A stretch of DNA of 64,000 nt, taken from contig JANFAH010000103.1 of the NCBI GenBank assembly GCA_024663395.1, forward strand, positions 62,001-126,000, in the 5' to 3' direction. This document shows, piece by piece, positions 9,661-20,100 of the stretch. A program made the translations under genes and the position numbers. Each line of letters starts with the position of its first letter. Position 1 is the first letter of the stretch. Source of the DNA: Pisolithus tinctorius. Lineage: Eukaryota; Basidiomycota; Agaricomycetes; Boletales; Pisolithaceae. Under the pieces are notes generated by a model that had not been told where the DNA came from, made no database searches, and saw only the letters and a program-made list of their open reading frames with translations.

Positions 9661-10497
9661 GTTTTCTGACCAACAATTCTACCAGCTGCCTTCATTGTGC
9701 CCAGACAAACATGACCTGCCTGTGCAACACTGACAGCAAGAAGAAGTGCCTGGTGTGCAACCAGTGCAACAAACTCAAGGAGTGCTGCCAGTGGCCAGTT
9801 GAAGGTGAGACTGGTCTGGGTGTTGGCCCAGCCATGGACAAGGGGAAGAGGAAGGCCAATGTGACCTCCCCTCATGCTGGGGAGAAGAAAAAGAGGTCAA
9901 GGTGGCCATCTGCCAAAGTACTCAAGGGCACAGGTGATGAGGAAGAAGATGTGGGTGAGGGGCCATTGATGAAGAAGACCAGTGAAGAGCCCAGGGCCAG
10001 TCCTGTCACCAGTGATCAGATGGAGTGTCTGATCAGAGCGGTGGAATGTGTGGCTGACAACATGGTCAGCCTGGCAGTGGCCCAGAGGGAGGCCTCAAGG
10101 AATTTTTACCAGTTTGCCTGGTCCTATGAGACCTATGTCAAAGAACACTTCAAATTTCTTGCACCAGACATGCCTTCAGACCAGGACACCACTGATGAAG
10201 AGGACAGGGGTGTCAAGGGGCTCAACAAAGAGCTGGCAGGGCTGAGGGAGGAAGAAGAGGAAAGCTGGTCCCAGTCTGAGTAAGGTGACCAGACTGGTGC
10301 CAGTTCTGCTGGATCCCAGGTCTAACATCGTGCACATGTAGTGTAGTGTTCTTGTATGCCTGCAAATGCCAAATCCCTGTTCCAGTTCTAAGTAGTGAAA
10401 GAAAACAAATAAAAGAAGAGGAAGGGAAAACAAGACATGGTAACTAAGAGACAGGTGAAACAGATAAGGAGAAAAGAAACTTGAGACTGGTTCTAGG

Positions 10498-12462
10498 TTA
10501 TTTCTTGAAAGGACTGGGTTTGTCTGGGTACTGGTCATGATATTCTTGAATGAGTTCTGAGGCATTGTCTAACTCCATTGCTAGTACCCAGGTGGTTTCT
10601 TCATCAGTTCCCTCATAACCAGTCCACCAGACCAGGTACTGCAACCAACACTTTCTGTGCTAGTCAACCTTCAAATCAAGTATCTCTGCTACTTCAAATT
10701 CTAAGTTGCTGTCAACATCTACCAGTGGGGTTGGAGGTTGAGTCCAGTTGGGTATGGTATTTGGGATGGCTGGTTCAAGTTGGGATATGTGGAAGACCAG
10801 GTGTACAGCATGCATAGAGTCTGGTAAATGCAGGGTGAATGAGTGAGAGCTGGCCTGGGCTATTATGGGATAGGGCCCAAGGTTCTTCTCACTCAGCTTC
10901 TTGGAGGGCCAGGTTGACTGGAAATACTTGACTTTTACATAGACATTGTCACCCACTTTGAAGTCTGGGGCCAGCATGCACTTAGCATCTGCAGGTCCTT
11001 GGCAGTGTTGCTGGGCAAGAGCCATTTCTTCATGAAGGTATTGGTGCAGTGAGTCTAAGTCAACTGCATAATCATGAGCCCAGTTGCATGTGAGATCATG
11101 CTCAGGGAAGACCAAGATATTAGGGTGGTAACCCTTATTAGCAAAGAAGGGTGATACCCTGGTCATAGCACTGGGTGCATTGTTGTAAGCAAATTCAGCC
11201 AATGGTAGTAACTCGGCCCAGTTATCCTGTTGGTAGTTACAGTAGACCTGGAGATATTGTTCAAGGGTCTGGTTGGTGCACTCTGTCTGACCATCCCCCT
11301 CTGGGTGGTACCCAGAGGTGAAGTGTAGTTGCATGTCTAGAGCCTTACCAAGAGACTGGAAGAAGTGGGACATGAACTCTGATCCCTGGTCTGAGGTTAC
11401 ATGGGCTGATACACCATGCTTGGAGAATACATGCATGAGAAAGAGCTTGGCAAGCTCAGGGGCTGTGATGGTGTCATGAGTAGGTATGAAAATGGCTTGC
11501 TTTGAACACTGGTTGACTATGACAAGGATGGTGGTAAAGCCGGTTGAGGCCAGGAGTTGCTCTATGAAATCCATTGAGATGGAATTCCATGGCTTCTCTG
11601 GCACTGGGAGTTGTTTGAGTAGGCCATAAGGCCAGTAGCAGGGTACCTTGGCCTGGGCACAGGTAGTACAAGACTGGACATAGTCTTTGACAAATGTCCT
11701 TAGGCTGGGCCAGGTGTATTCACACCAGATGAGTTCCAAGGTTCTATTTTGGCTGAAGTGGCTGGACAAGAAGTGATCATGTTTGAACCTCAAGACATGA
11801 AGGCAAAGGTCATTAGAGTCTGGTACATAGATTCTTCCATCTAGGTGGATGAAGCCAGTGTCATCAACTGACCACTGGGAATCTGATGTATCTGAGAACT
11901 GGACTTGGGTGACTGGGTCTGAGGGTAGAGCTGAGAGGATATCATTGTGTAACTTCTCCATGTCCATCAGTGCAACAGCATGTAGGACTGGGTATTCAAG
12001 GTAGGTGGCACACAGGGAGGTGGCTAGCTGTTCCTGTGTGAAGACTGGTCTGAGATTCTGTGGGTTGACCCAGGCATAGTTGCTATCCCCCTCTTTGGGG
12101 TAGATGTCCCATCATCTAGTTAGGGCATCAGGCTTAGCACCAAGTTTACTGGGTCTGAACCAGATAACCATACTGAACTGTGACAAAAACTCAGACCAGT
12201 GTGCCTGGCCCTGGGTTAGTACCTTTGAGGTGGAGAAATACTCCAGGTTCTTATGATTGGTGACAACATCAACCAGTACTGCAGAACCTTCCAAGTAATG
12301 CCACCATGTCCAGAATGCCTCGAAGATCACAAGTAATTCCTTATCATGGGTGTCATAATTTAACTCTAGGGCTGTTAAGGTGTGAGAGTAGAATGCAACT
12401 AGCTGGATTTGACCATCACCAGTGGTGATGGTCAAAATACTGGCTATGGCATAGTCAGACAC
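10498..12462 (-). pseudogene. pol: Pol of Gypsy C1: RNase H, integrase, chromodomain
   Basis: RNase H (DYAIASIL, AFYSHTL, NYDTHDKELL) is followed after a TGA near 12112 by the integrase. The HHCC zinc site is HDHFLSSH...CTTCAQAK; the catalytic residues are D in SMDFIE, D in TSDQGSEF and E in PEGDGQTEC. After a TAG at 10660 the same frame continues for 53 codons, encoding a chromodomain tail (LQYLVWWTGYEG...TTWVLAMELDNA) and ending with TAA at 10498. The chromodomain would target insertion to marked chromatin, which makes C a chromovirus. It converges tail to tail with the antisense gene, 214 bp away. Confidence 0.88.
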
Positions 12463-13196
12463 TGTCATGACCATGCATTCATCCTAAGTCCTCACTCACT
12501 CTGCACCCCTTTCTGCCAGTCATTCACTCACTCCACACCAACTCTGCCCACCCTCTGTCAGTTATGAACCTCCTCCACTCCAACTGCTGTCAGACTTGTG
12601 CTAGTCTGCCATTGGACCATGTGGGCCATTCTCTGATGGGTCATGTGACCTCCTTTTGGACTTCTCCTTGACAGCACACAGCCAGGTACTCTGCAGCACA
12701 TGCACCACATGGTCCAGTGCCTGGACTGTTTCCTTTTCAGGATGTTCTGTGTTACCTGTTTGTATGTCCTCTGTCTTCCCTTCATTTGTCATCTAGGAAG
12801 TTTTACTTGAAAATTTATGAGTCTCTGTATGTCAGTTCCAATTCTGGTTACTGTACCTCTGTAGTAGTATAAAAGCATGTACTGTACTCCACCATTCTCC
12901 AGTACGAATATCAACCTAGTTCCTACTCCCTCTGTCTCCATCTTCTGCCTGTCAGAGTTACCTCTGACTTTCCATCTGTACTCTCCCTCTGAAATATGAG
13001 GGCTGAGATCGTGCAAGGGGGTAGCACATGAGCTAAACCCAATGCCCTCACTCTGCTCTGCCCTTGTCTCACAGACTTTGTTCCTGCCAACACTCCACCA
13101 GTCAGAGTTCTGTTCCTTCATGTCAGACTTGCTTCCAAACCCTTCTCCAGACCTTGTCTAGTGTTGGAGTTGGTCAGAGTAGGCCCAGACTTGACA
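12463..13196 (+). repeat. Solo LTR D (734 bp) in the C1 pol gene
   Basis: It runs TGTCATGACC...CTTGACA with duplication GACAC at 12458-12462 and 13197-13201. It includes TATAAAAG near 12870 and AGTACGAATATCAACC as start motif, then GTGCAAGGGGGTAGCAC. Removing it joins RT (..VETDVS) to RNase H (DYAIAS) in frame. Confidence 0.9.
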
Positions 13197-13201
13197 GACA
13201 C

Positions 13202-14277
13202 ATCAGTCTCAACAATAATAGGAGCATCTGGGGAAAAGTGAGTTAGGACCAGGGCAGTGGTGAAGGCCTGCTTGAGTTTGTTGAAAGACTGGCAGCACTC
13301 CTCAGAGAAGTTCCAGGGAGCACCTTTGCATGTCAACCAGGTTAGAGGTACCACTATGTCCAAGTAGTTGAAAATGAACCAGTGATAGAAATTGGCAAAG
13401 CCCAGGAAGGACTGAATGTCCTTTACCTTCTGGGGCTCAGGCCAGTCACAGATAGCTTTGACCTTTTCTGAAGACATGGTAAGGCCAGCTGGGGACAAGT
13501 GGTAGCCCAAATATTCCACAGAGTCCAAGTGGAATTCACACTTCTCTAGTTTGGCATACAGGCCATGCAACTGGAGCCAGCAAAGAACCTCCCAGACATG
13601 GTGCTTGTGTGATGACTCATCTCCAGAGTAGATTAAGATGTCATCAAGGTAGATGACAACACAGACATCAAGCATATCTGCAAAGATTGAATTGACAAAC
13701 TGCTGGAAGGTGGCCAGGGCATTGGTAAGACCAATAGGCATCACCAACCACTCATAAGACCCATAGCATGTTCTAAAGGCTGTTTTCCACTCATCGCTTG
13801 GTGCAATCTGGACAAGGTGGTATGCATGCCTCAAGTCAATTTTAGTGTAGATTTTGGCATGACTAGGGGAGTCAAGTAGATCAGATATTAGTGGTAGGGG
13901 GTACTGTCTTTCTTGGTGAGCTTGTTAAGGCCCTGGAAGTCAACACATAACTGGAGTGAACTGTCCTTCTTCTTTATGAAGAGGACCAGTGCAGCATAGG
14001 GGGAAGAAGTGGGCCAGATGAAACCAGTAGTCAGGTTTTTGTCAATGAAAGCCTGGAGAGCTTGCAGCTCAACCAGGGATAGCAAGTAGAGAGTTCCAAT
14101 GGGTGGTGTAGTACCCTCTTCCAGTTCAATCTTAAGGTCATACTCCTGGTGTTGGGGGAGAGTAGATGCTTTGGCTTTGCTAAAGACATCAGCAAATTTG
14201 TGGTAGTCCTTTGGTACACCAGCCAAGTCCAGTGGAGGGCCAGTAGAGGCAGACTGGGCCAGGACTGGGTCCAGTGG
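13202..14277 (-). pseudogene. pol: Reverse transcriptase of Gypsy C1
   Basis: The segment [14 protein letters not shown]...[17 protein letters not shown] is followed by a one-base frameshift near 13910. RT then continues with RHAYHLVQIAP, TFQQFVNSIF, the catalytic VVIYLDD intact at about 13640-13660, GYHLSPAGL and QSFLGFANFYHWF. Stops at 14278 and 13888 separate the segments. It aligns with the Gypsy A pol at 1-600. Confidence 0.88.
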
Positions 14278-14807
14278 TCATAGATGAAGTTGGAATTGGG
14301 TAGATCCTTCTAGCTTGCAAGTGCATACATTCACAGCTGCATTGATCAGGGTGATAGGAGGAGCTTTCAGAGGGGTGCAAACTGGTGAGTCAACAGATGG
14401 TACAGATGGTGCAGGGCCGGGGTTGGGTTGGTCAGGTAGACCAGGATTGGAAAGACTGGTTAAGACCCATGTGGCAGGGGGTGTTGATGGGGTTGGCATT
14501 CCTCCTGTAGATGTCCAGAAAGTTAGACTGCTCAGTACCCAATCAATCAACAAATTGTAGCAGGTGAGCCAGTCATGTCCAAGGACTATCTTACATTCAG
14601 AATCCAATGGGGCTAGAAACAGGGTTACTTGGGTGACATCGCCAGTCACAAATTGAACCAAAAGATCTACTGCTTGAGTGATAACAAAACTTGACAACCC
14701 ATCAAAGAGCTGGAGTTGGATAGGGGACACAGGGTAAGGGGCAAACAAATGTTGATTAACAAATTCTTTATCAATGAAGCTATGTGTGGAACTGGAGTCC
14801 ACTAGAG
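14278..14807 (-). pseudogene. pol: Protease region of Gypsy C1
   Basis: It begins [11 protein letters not shown] and continues with [16 protein letters not shown] and a Pro/Ser-rich linker. The aspartic protease triad DSG is changed to DSS: the A copy has CTCCGGTTCC and this copy CTCCAGTTCC, a single CpG to CpA change. The upstream part of the reading frame lies beyond the solo LTR B, at 15723-15872. Confidence 0.85.
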
Positions 14808-15717
14808 TGTGAAGTACGGGTTTACCCTCAGGTGACTGGGCTTCAAGACCGGGTGACAGGGGTTAAGTCCGAGTGGCCAGAATCAAGGCCGGGAGACAGG
14901 GGCCAAGTCTGGTTAGACCGGAGTCAAGGCCGGAGTTCAGGGGCTAAGTCCGGAGGACCGGACTTAAGGCCGGGAGCGTGGGAATAAGACCGGTAGCGTG
15001 GGAAACCGACCGGTGTTGGAGTGCGCACAAGGGGAAGCCGGTCCGGGGTTGGATCTACCTCCCTTGGTCTCAGCTTATGTGCTGTACCCTTATGCAAGCC
15101 GGGGAGAGGTCCGGGACAGGGGTCGGGGATAGCTTAAGGCTCGGCCTTAGCTATAGAGTAGTCTCGAGGGGTAGTACGGAGTTGAGGGTAATACTTAATT
15201 GATATTCTGACTGGGGTGCTACAAAGTATGTACAGGGGTTAAATACAGGAGGCTGGTCCAGGATAATGAACATAGAGCCAGACTTGTGAATAAGCTGATT
15301 AGCAAGACGAGGATAGCCACAGTGGCTATGCAGAGGCTAATAGCCAAAGTCCGGGTGACCGGCATAACTGGGGTCAGACACAGGATTGTACAGTAAGCAA
15401 AGTTAGACAAAAGGACAAGACTAAATATAGCACAAACAAAGGGAAACAGACCGGAGTTATGTCCGGGTGACCCGGACACAGACCTGGGAGGACCGGGGTG
15501 GAGCAGCACAAGGCTGGGAGACCAAAATGGACCGGAGATAGGGGTAAAACACCGGACTTAAGTTATTTAGACCAGAGTTGGGTTTCCTAGGGCTGGAGTT
15601 GAGTTCTCTAGGCCGGAACTAGGTTTTCTAGGCTGGACTGGGACCGGACTTGACCGGAGATAGGGGCTAGGGGTCCGGACTGGACTGGGACTGAGTCCGA
15701 GAGTCATGGATATGACA
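14808..15717 (-). repeat. Solo LTR B (910 bp)
   Basis: The minus strand starts TGTCATATCC at 15717 and ends ..ACTTCACA at 14808. The 5-bp duplication TAGAG is at 14803-14807 and 15718-15722. It has TATTTAA and AGTCAGAATATC as in the full-length B elements. Its CpG density is far above that of the surrounding C pol. Confidence 0.92.
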
Positions 15718-15722
15718 TAGAG

Positions 15723-15872
15723 TACAAAACCGGGGCAACTTGTGACTGACAATAGAAACATGGGGAGTCAATGAATTTGGATTGGAAAGAGTGGATGCGT
15801 TGAGACGAGCCTCTGTGAGTGCACAGCTGGAGTCAATGCAGCTCTCAGTCTGTGTGGAGTCCTGAGAGTTAC
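15723..15872 (-). pseudogene. pol: N-terminal pol segment of Gypsy C1
   Basis: This short stretch aligns with Gypsy A 1150-1255 (the pol N-terminus between the frameshift site and the protease). It is bounded on the left by solo LTR B and on the right by the foldback element at TA. Confidence 0.75.
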
Positions 15873-16241
15873 TACAGTGAGGGACAAAAGCATTGCAATG
15901 TTTGTGAGGTGTGAGTTGTTGCTGATGTAGCTCAGGCTATTCTGCAAAGATAATCATGATACCTGTACCAATGGAAAGGGGTGACTCTAAGCTTTCAAGA
16001 GCACTAAGGTTCAGTGCAAACAGAGCAATACATGCTGGGATACACCCTATTCTTTCTGAAAAGTGCATTACAACACTTTTGTCCCTGACTGGTGAAATAG
16101 TGAAAAGTGACCTTTTGATGGGATTGAGGGCATGAAGGATGGGAAAATATGATTACACAATGAACCACATGATCTTCCAGATGATTTGTCAGCATGTAAA
16201 CAATGACAAATGTTGGACTTGTACCATTAATCCTCCCTCTT

Positions 16242-17162
16242 TGTCATATCCATGACTCTCGGGCTTGGTCCCAGTCCAGTCCGGACCCCTAGCCCCTATC
16301 TCCGGTCAAGTCCGGTCCTAGTCCGGCCTAGAAAACCTAACTCCGGCCTAGAGAACTCAACTCCAGCCCTAGGAAACCCAACTCTGGTCTAAATAACTTA
16401 AGTCCGGTGTTTTACCCCTATCTCCGGTCCATTTCAGCCTCCCGGCCTTGCACTGCTCCACCCCGGTCCTCCCAGGTCTATGTCCGGGTCACCCGGACAT
16501 AACTCCGGTCTGTTTTCATTTGTTTGTACTATATTTAGTCTAGCCTGTTCATCAGACTTTGCTTACTGTACAATCCTGTGTCCGACCCCGCTTATGCCGG
16601 TCACCCAGACTTTGGCTATTAGCCTCTGCATAGCCACTGTGGCTATCCTCATCTTGCTAATCATCTCACTAATAGCTTATTCACAAGTCCGGCTCTATGT
16701 TCATTATCCTGGACCGGCCTCATGTATTTAACCCCTGTACATACTTCATAGCACCCCAGTCAGAATATCAACTTAGTATTACCCTTAACTCCATACTACA
16801 CCCCGAGACTACTCTATAGCTAAGGCCGAGCCTTAAGCTATCCCCAACCCCTGTCCTGGACCTCTCCCCGGCTTGCATAAGGGTACAGCACATAAGCTGA
16901 GACCAAGGGAGGTAGATCCAACCCTGGACCGGCTTCCCCCTGTGTGCACCCCAAGACCGGTCGGTTTCCCACACTACCGGTCTTGTTCCCGCGCTCCCGG
17001 CCTTAAGTCCGGTCCTCCGGACTTAGCCCCTAACCTCCGGCCTCAACTCCGGTCCAACTGGACTTGGCCCCTGTCTCTCGGCCTTGATTCTGGCCACTCG
17101 GACTCAGCCCCTGTCACCCGGTCTTGAAGCCTGGTCACCCGAGGGTAAACCCGTACTTCACA
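16242..17162 (+). repeat. 5' LTR of B-I
   Basis: It runs from TGTCATATCC to ..CTTCACA, 921 bp. U3 is pyrimidine-rich with many CCGG sites. TATTTAA is at 16725-16731, and the R-region motif GCATAAGGGTACAGCAC lies about 120 nt after the presumed start. Confidence 0.93.
16725..16768 (+). promoter_or_regulatory. TATA box and presumed transcript start of B-I
   Basis: TATTTAA at 16725-16731 is followed 27 nt later by AGTCAGAATAT (16758-16768). The position is right for initiation, and the segment is the exact complement of the primer-binding site. The start is inferred, not mapped. Confidence 0.65.
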
Positions 17163-17164
17163 GT

Positions 17165-17175
17165 ATATTCTGACT
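17165..17175 (+). promoter_or_regulatory. Self-priming primer-binding site of B-I
   Basis: ATATTCTGACT lies 2 nt inside the LTR and is the reverse complement of AGTCAGAATAT at the presumed RNA 5' end, 11 of 11 bases. B-II (30813-30823) and B-III (63577-63587) have the same site and spacing. Confidence 0.7.
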
Positions 17176-20100
17176 CACACTTGTGCAAGCCACTGCATCA
17201 TGTCTAGGTCCTGCTCTAGAGCCCCTACCCATGACCTTGCCCATCAGGACTCATTGGGATACCTCTCCTCTGACTCCGGAGCCCAACCCGGAGATCTCTG
17301 CTAAAGCAGAGAGGTAACCCGGCACCCCTTGGCACTCTGCACACCCCTGGGTTGCATTACCCCTGACACTATGTCCTTAGTAGTCAAAACTTAATGCATC
17401 CATTCCCTCACTCCTGAGCCCTGCCTGCCACTCATTTCTTCCTGACTCTGGACCGGCCATGTCAACCCCTGAGTCGGACTCACCATCCGGACTCACTACC
17501 AACCCGGGTTCATGCCTGAGCCCACTTCCAAGTCGGAGTTACTCTCTGGACTTGCCCCTGAGCCAGCCTCATCAACCGGACTCACTTCTGTTAGCTCCCC
17601 CAAGCTGTCTCTGACCTCTGGCTGGTCAACCCTGGTCTTCACCACAGTCCTTACCTCAGTCATCCCAGCACTCTAGCCCAGCTGTCTTCGTCCAGTTCTA
17701 CTGTACTGAACACTGGGATCTCATCACTCATTTGACCTCCTGACTCCCCGATATTGGTCTTCAGACCTCTGTGCACCTCTGGTGCAACCCCCAGGCCTGG
17801 ACTTGGCCGGTCCTGGCCCTCAATGCCTTCCCTGTTTCCCATCGGCACTCAGCTTCAGCAGTTTTTGGGTCTGGTCTCCACCCTCAGCCTTTGCTACACC
17901 GGCCTTGGAGCCCTGGACCCCCTTTCCAGTCTCCGGACTGTCTGTTAGCGGCCTGTCCAGCCCTGGGTTGGCTTGTCCACACTCACTTGGACTTGTCTGA
18001 AGCCGTTTTGCCACTTCCCTCGGCCTCCTGCCCTTTGTTACTGGCCCTCTCGGCCCTGGTTTGATTCAGCCACCTCACCCGGACTTGTCTAGACCTGTTA
18101 CTAGGTTTTGGACTGGTCCTGGCTCCCCTCAGACCTGTCTGTTCCTCACAGACCCCTCCTGGGTCTCCTGTCCATTGTCCCGGTGCTGCACTAGTCACCT
18201 CGGCCTTGGGATGGTACTTGTCCTTCAGACTTGTACCAGGCCTCAGCTCCGGTGGTCTTAGCTAGTGCATGACACCCCCATTTCGGTCTAGGACTGGTCT
18301 GCCAGCCCTCTGGCCCTTAGCCCAGTCCCTGACCTCTTTTCCGGCCTCTCTTTTCACTTAGAGGCACCCCCTGGGCATGCTAGTCCTTCGGACTTGCTCC
18401 TGGCCCCTGATTTTCGGTCTAGGACCGTTCTGCTGGTTCTCCGGCCCCTATCCCGGTCCCTGACCTCATTTCCAGACCTCTCCCTGTCCTCTGTCCATCC
18501 CGGGATCCTAACCGGGTTAACAAGTTGGTAGCTCTGCACTCCGGAAGCCAAAACTGGTGGTCTCAGTTGAGACAAAACAATTAGAGTCTACCCCAGGATC
18601 CTAACTGGGTCAACAAGTTGGTACTCCAGTACACCAGAAGCCAAACTGGTGGTCTCGGTAGAGACAAATCAATTGGTGCATTACTCTGTTCCCCTTAGCA
18701 GTCCTCCTGGCTCATCCTGCTGAACCCTGCTGGACCCCCAACTTCCCTCGGACTCACCTGGCTGTTCAGCCCTGGTCTGGACTTGCCAACTCCGGTCCCC
18801 TTGTGGCCCTGGCTCGTCCTGCCAGTCCCTTGGCCTCAACCTGGCTGTTCAAGCCCTGGACCGGACTTGCTAACTCTGGTCCCCCTATTTGTGTCCGGTT
18901 TTTTCCACCTCCGGACTCCTTTATGACCGGTTTCCTGAGTTCCGGTCTTCCCTCCCTTGCTAGGCCTTGTCACCCTTTGTCCAGCCTGTTATCTCCGGAC
19001 TTCCTTAGAGCCCCTGACCGGTCTTGCTGACTCCGGCTTTCTTTCTCTTTTCTGGTGTTCGTCTCTGGACCTCCTCATGACCCCTGACCGGTCTTGCTCA
19101 CTCTGGACTCATTTCTTTTGGCCGGTCTCCTGTCTCTGGCCTCCCTCGGCCTCTGATACCCCTTGGGTAGCTCTAAGCTACTCCACTGTCACTCATTCAG
19201 CCTTCGGACCTCTCCCTCCTCCCGGAACTACCCCTGTCCTCTACCCCAGTGCTATGGTCTTGACCTAGCACCTCTTTCCGGTCCTTGGTGGACCTGGCCT
19301 TGGTTCTCTCTTGGTCTCCGAACCCCTGTTTAACCGGCCTTGTCAACTCGTTAGGAACTGAGGTATCTAGGTTGTAGGGAACCAACTAGCCCACTCAATA
19401 GGCACCCGTTGGTGGCCGAGTGTAGTGCAGTCACCTATCCCTGCCTAATACTAAAGTTTGCTAACCCCCCTGACGTCAACCCCGCCTTGGAGCATGAATT
19501 TGCTTGCAAGACACCCCGGGCTTCGGCCCATCTGACAAACCCCCGACTCTGCCGGTCTGTTTCCCAGCTCACCCACTCGCCCCGGAACTTGTATGCTCGC
19601 GAGGCCCCTTCGGGTACCAGCTGACCCCTCACCTTCCCCTAACCATCGCCACTGTCACCCCACCGTTGACTCCGGAACTCCAGTCCTACCCACTCTCCCA
19701 ACTCCGGTCTTACCGGTTGTCTTTTGGCCTTCTGGTTTCCTCTCGGGCTCTGGTTCCGGCCTTCATACCCTCACCTTTGACTCTGACACTCCTTACTATC
19801 CCCATACCAGTCCGGCCTGCTCTGTCGGCCTTGTATCTCCGGTTTTTAAGCTTTTCCGGCCTTGAAAAAGCTTCCTGAAACCGGTCTTGACACCTGTTAA
19901 GCTGGTCTCGGCATTCTCAGTACTCGGACTTACAACTCCGGTGGTAGTACTCCTACTACCCGTCCAGTACTCTGCTCCATGGTCCTAGCCCATACCTCGT
20001 ACCCCTGTAGACTTGGGAAGTCTACCCCTAAGAGGGGGATAAGGGACCTCGCTAGTGACCTACTCTCTGCCAAACCCCTGTCTGCTACCTCTCCAGTGCC

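Larger units (their letters stand above)
8248..10283 (+). pseudogene. Antisense accessory gene of Gypsy C: coiled coil plus Zn2Cys6-like cluster
   Basis: The gene runs opposite to gag-pol, between pol and the 3' LTR. Exon 1 (8248-8372 and 9112-9360 once an inserted LTR D is removed) starts MSIHWS and encodes a long Ala/Glu/Lys/Arg coiled coil (EEARKVAES). A GTGAGT...CTGAC...CCAG intron (9361-9685, natively 52 bp, enlarged by a Copia LTR) joins to exon 2 (9686-10283). Exon 2 has cysteines spaced CX2CX6CX12CX2CX6C, then QW, a basic nuclear-signal-like KGKRK and EKKKR, and an acidic C-terminus ending at TAA. Removing the LTR D keeps the frame. I infer nuclear DNA binding; no function is proven. 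Only the insertions visibly break it, and the one in the intron might be tolerated. Confidence 0.7.

Noticed and set aside
10176..10565. Minus-strand ORF over the end of the antisense gene
   Set aside because: It spans a chromodomain tail in a different frame and the non-coding gap; its sequence is low-complexity and not shared.
16480..16731. 83-residue hydrophobic ORF in U3 of LTR B with a membrane-segment-like stretch, also seen in the other B LTRs
   Set aside because: The pyrimidine-rich strand favours Leu/Ile/Ser/Phe codons. The upstream frame differs between copies and shifts in the solo LTR and B-III, so there is no sign of protein-level conservation.
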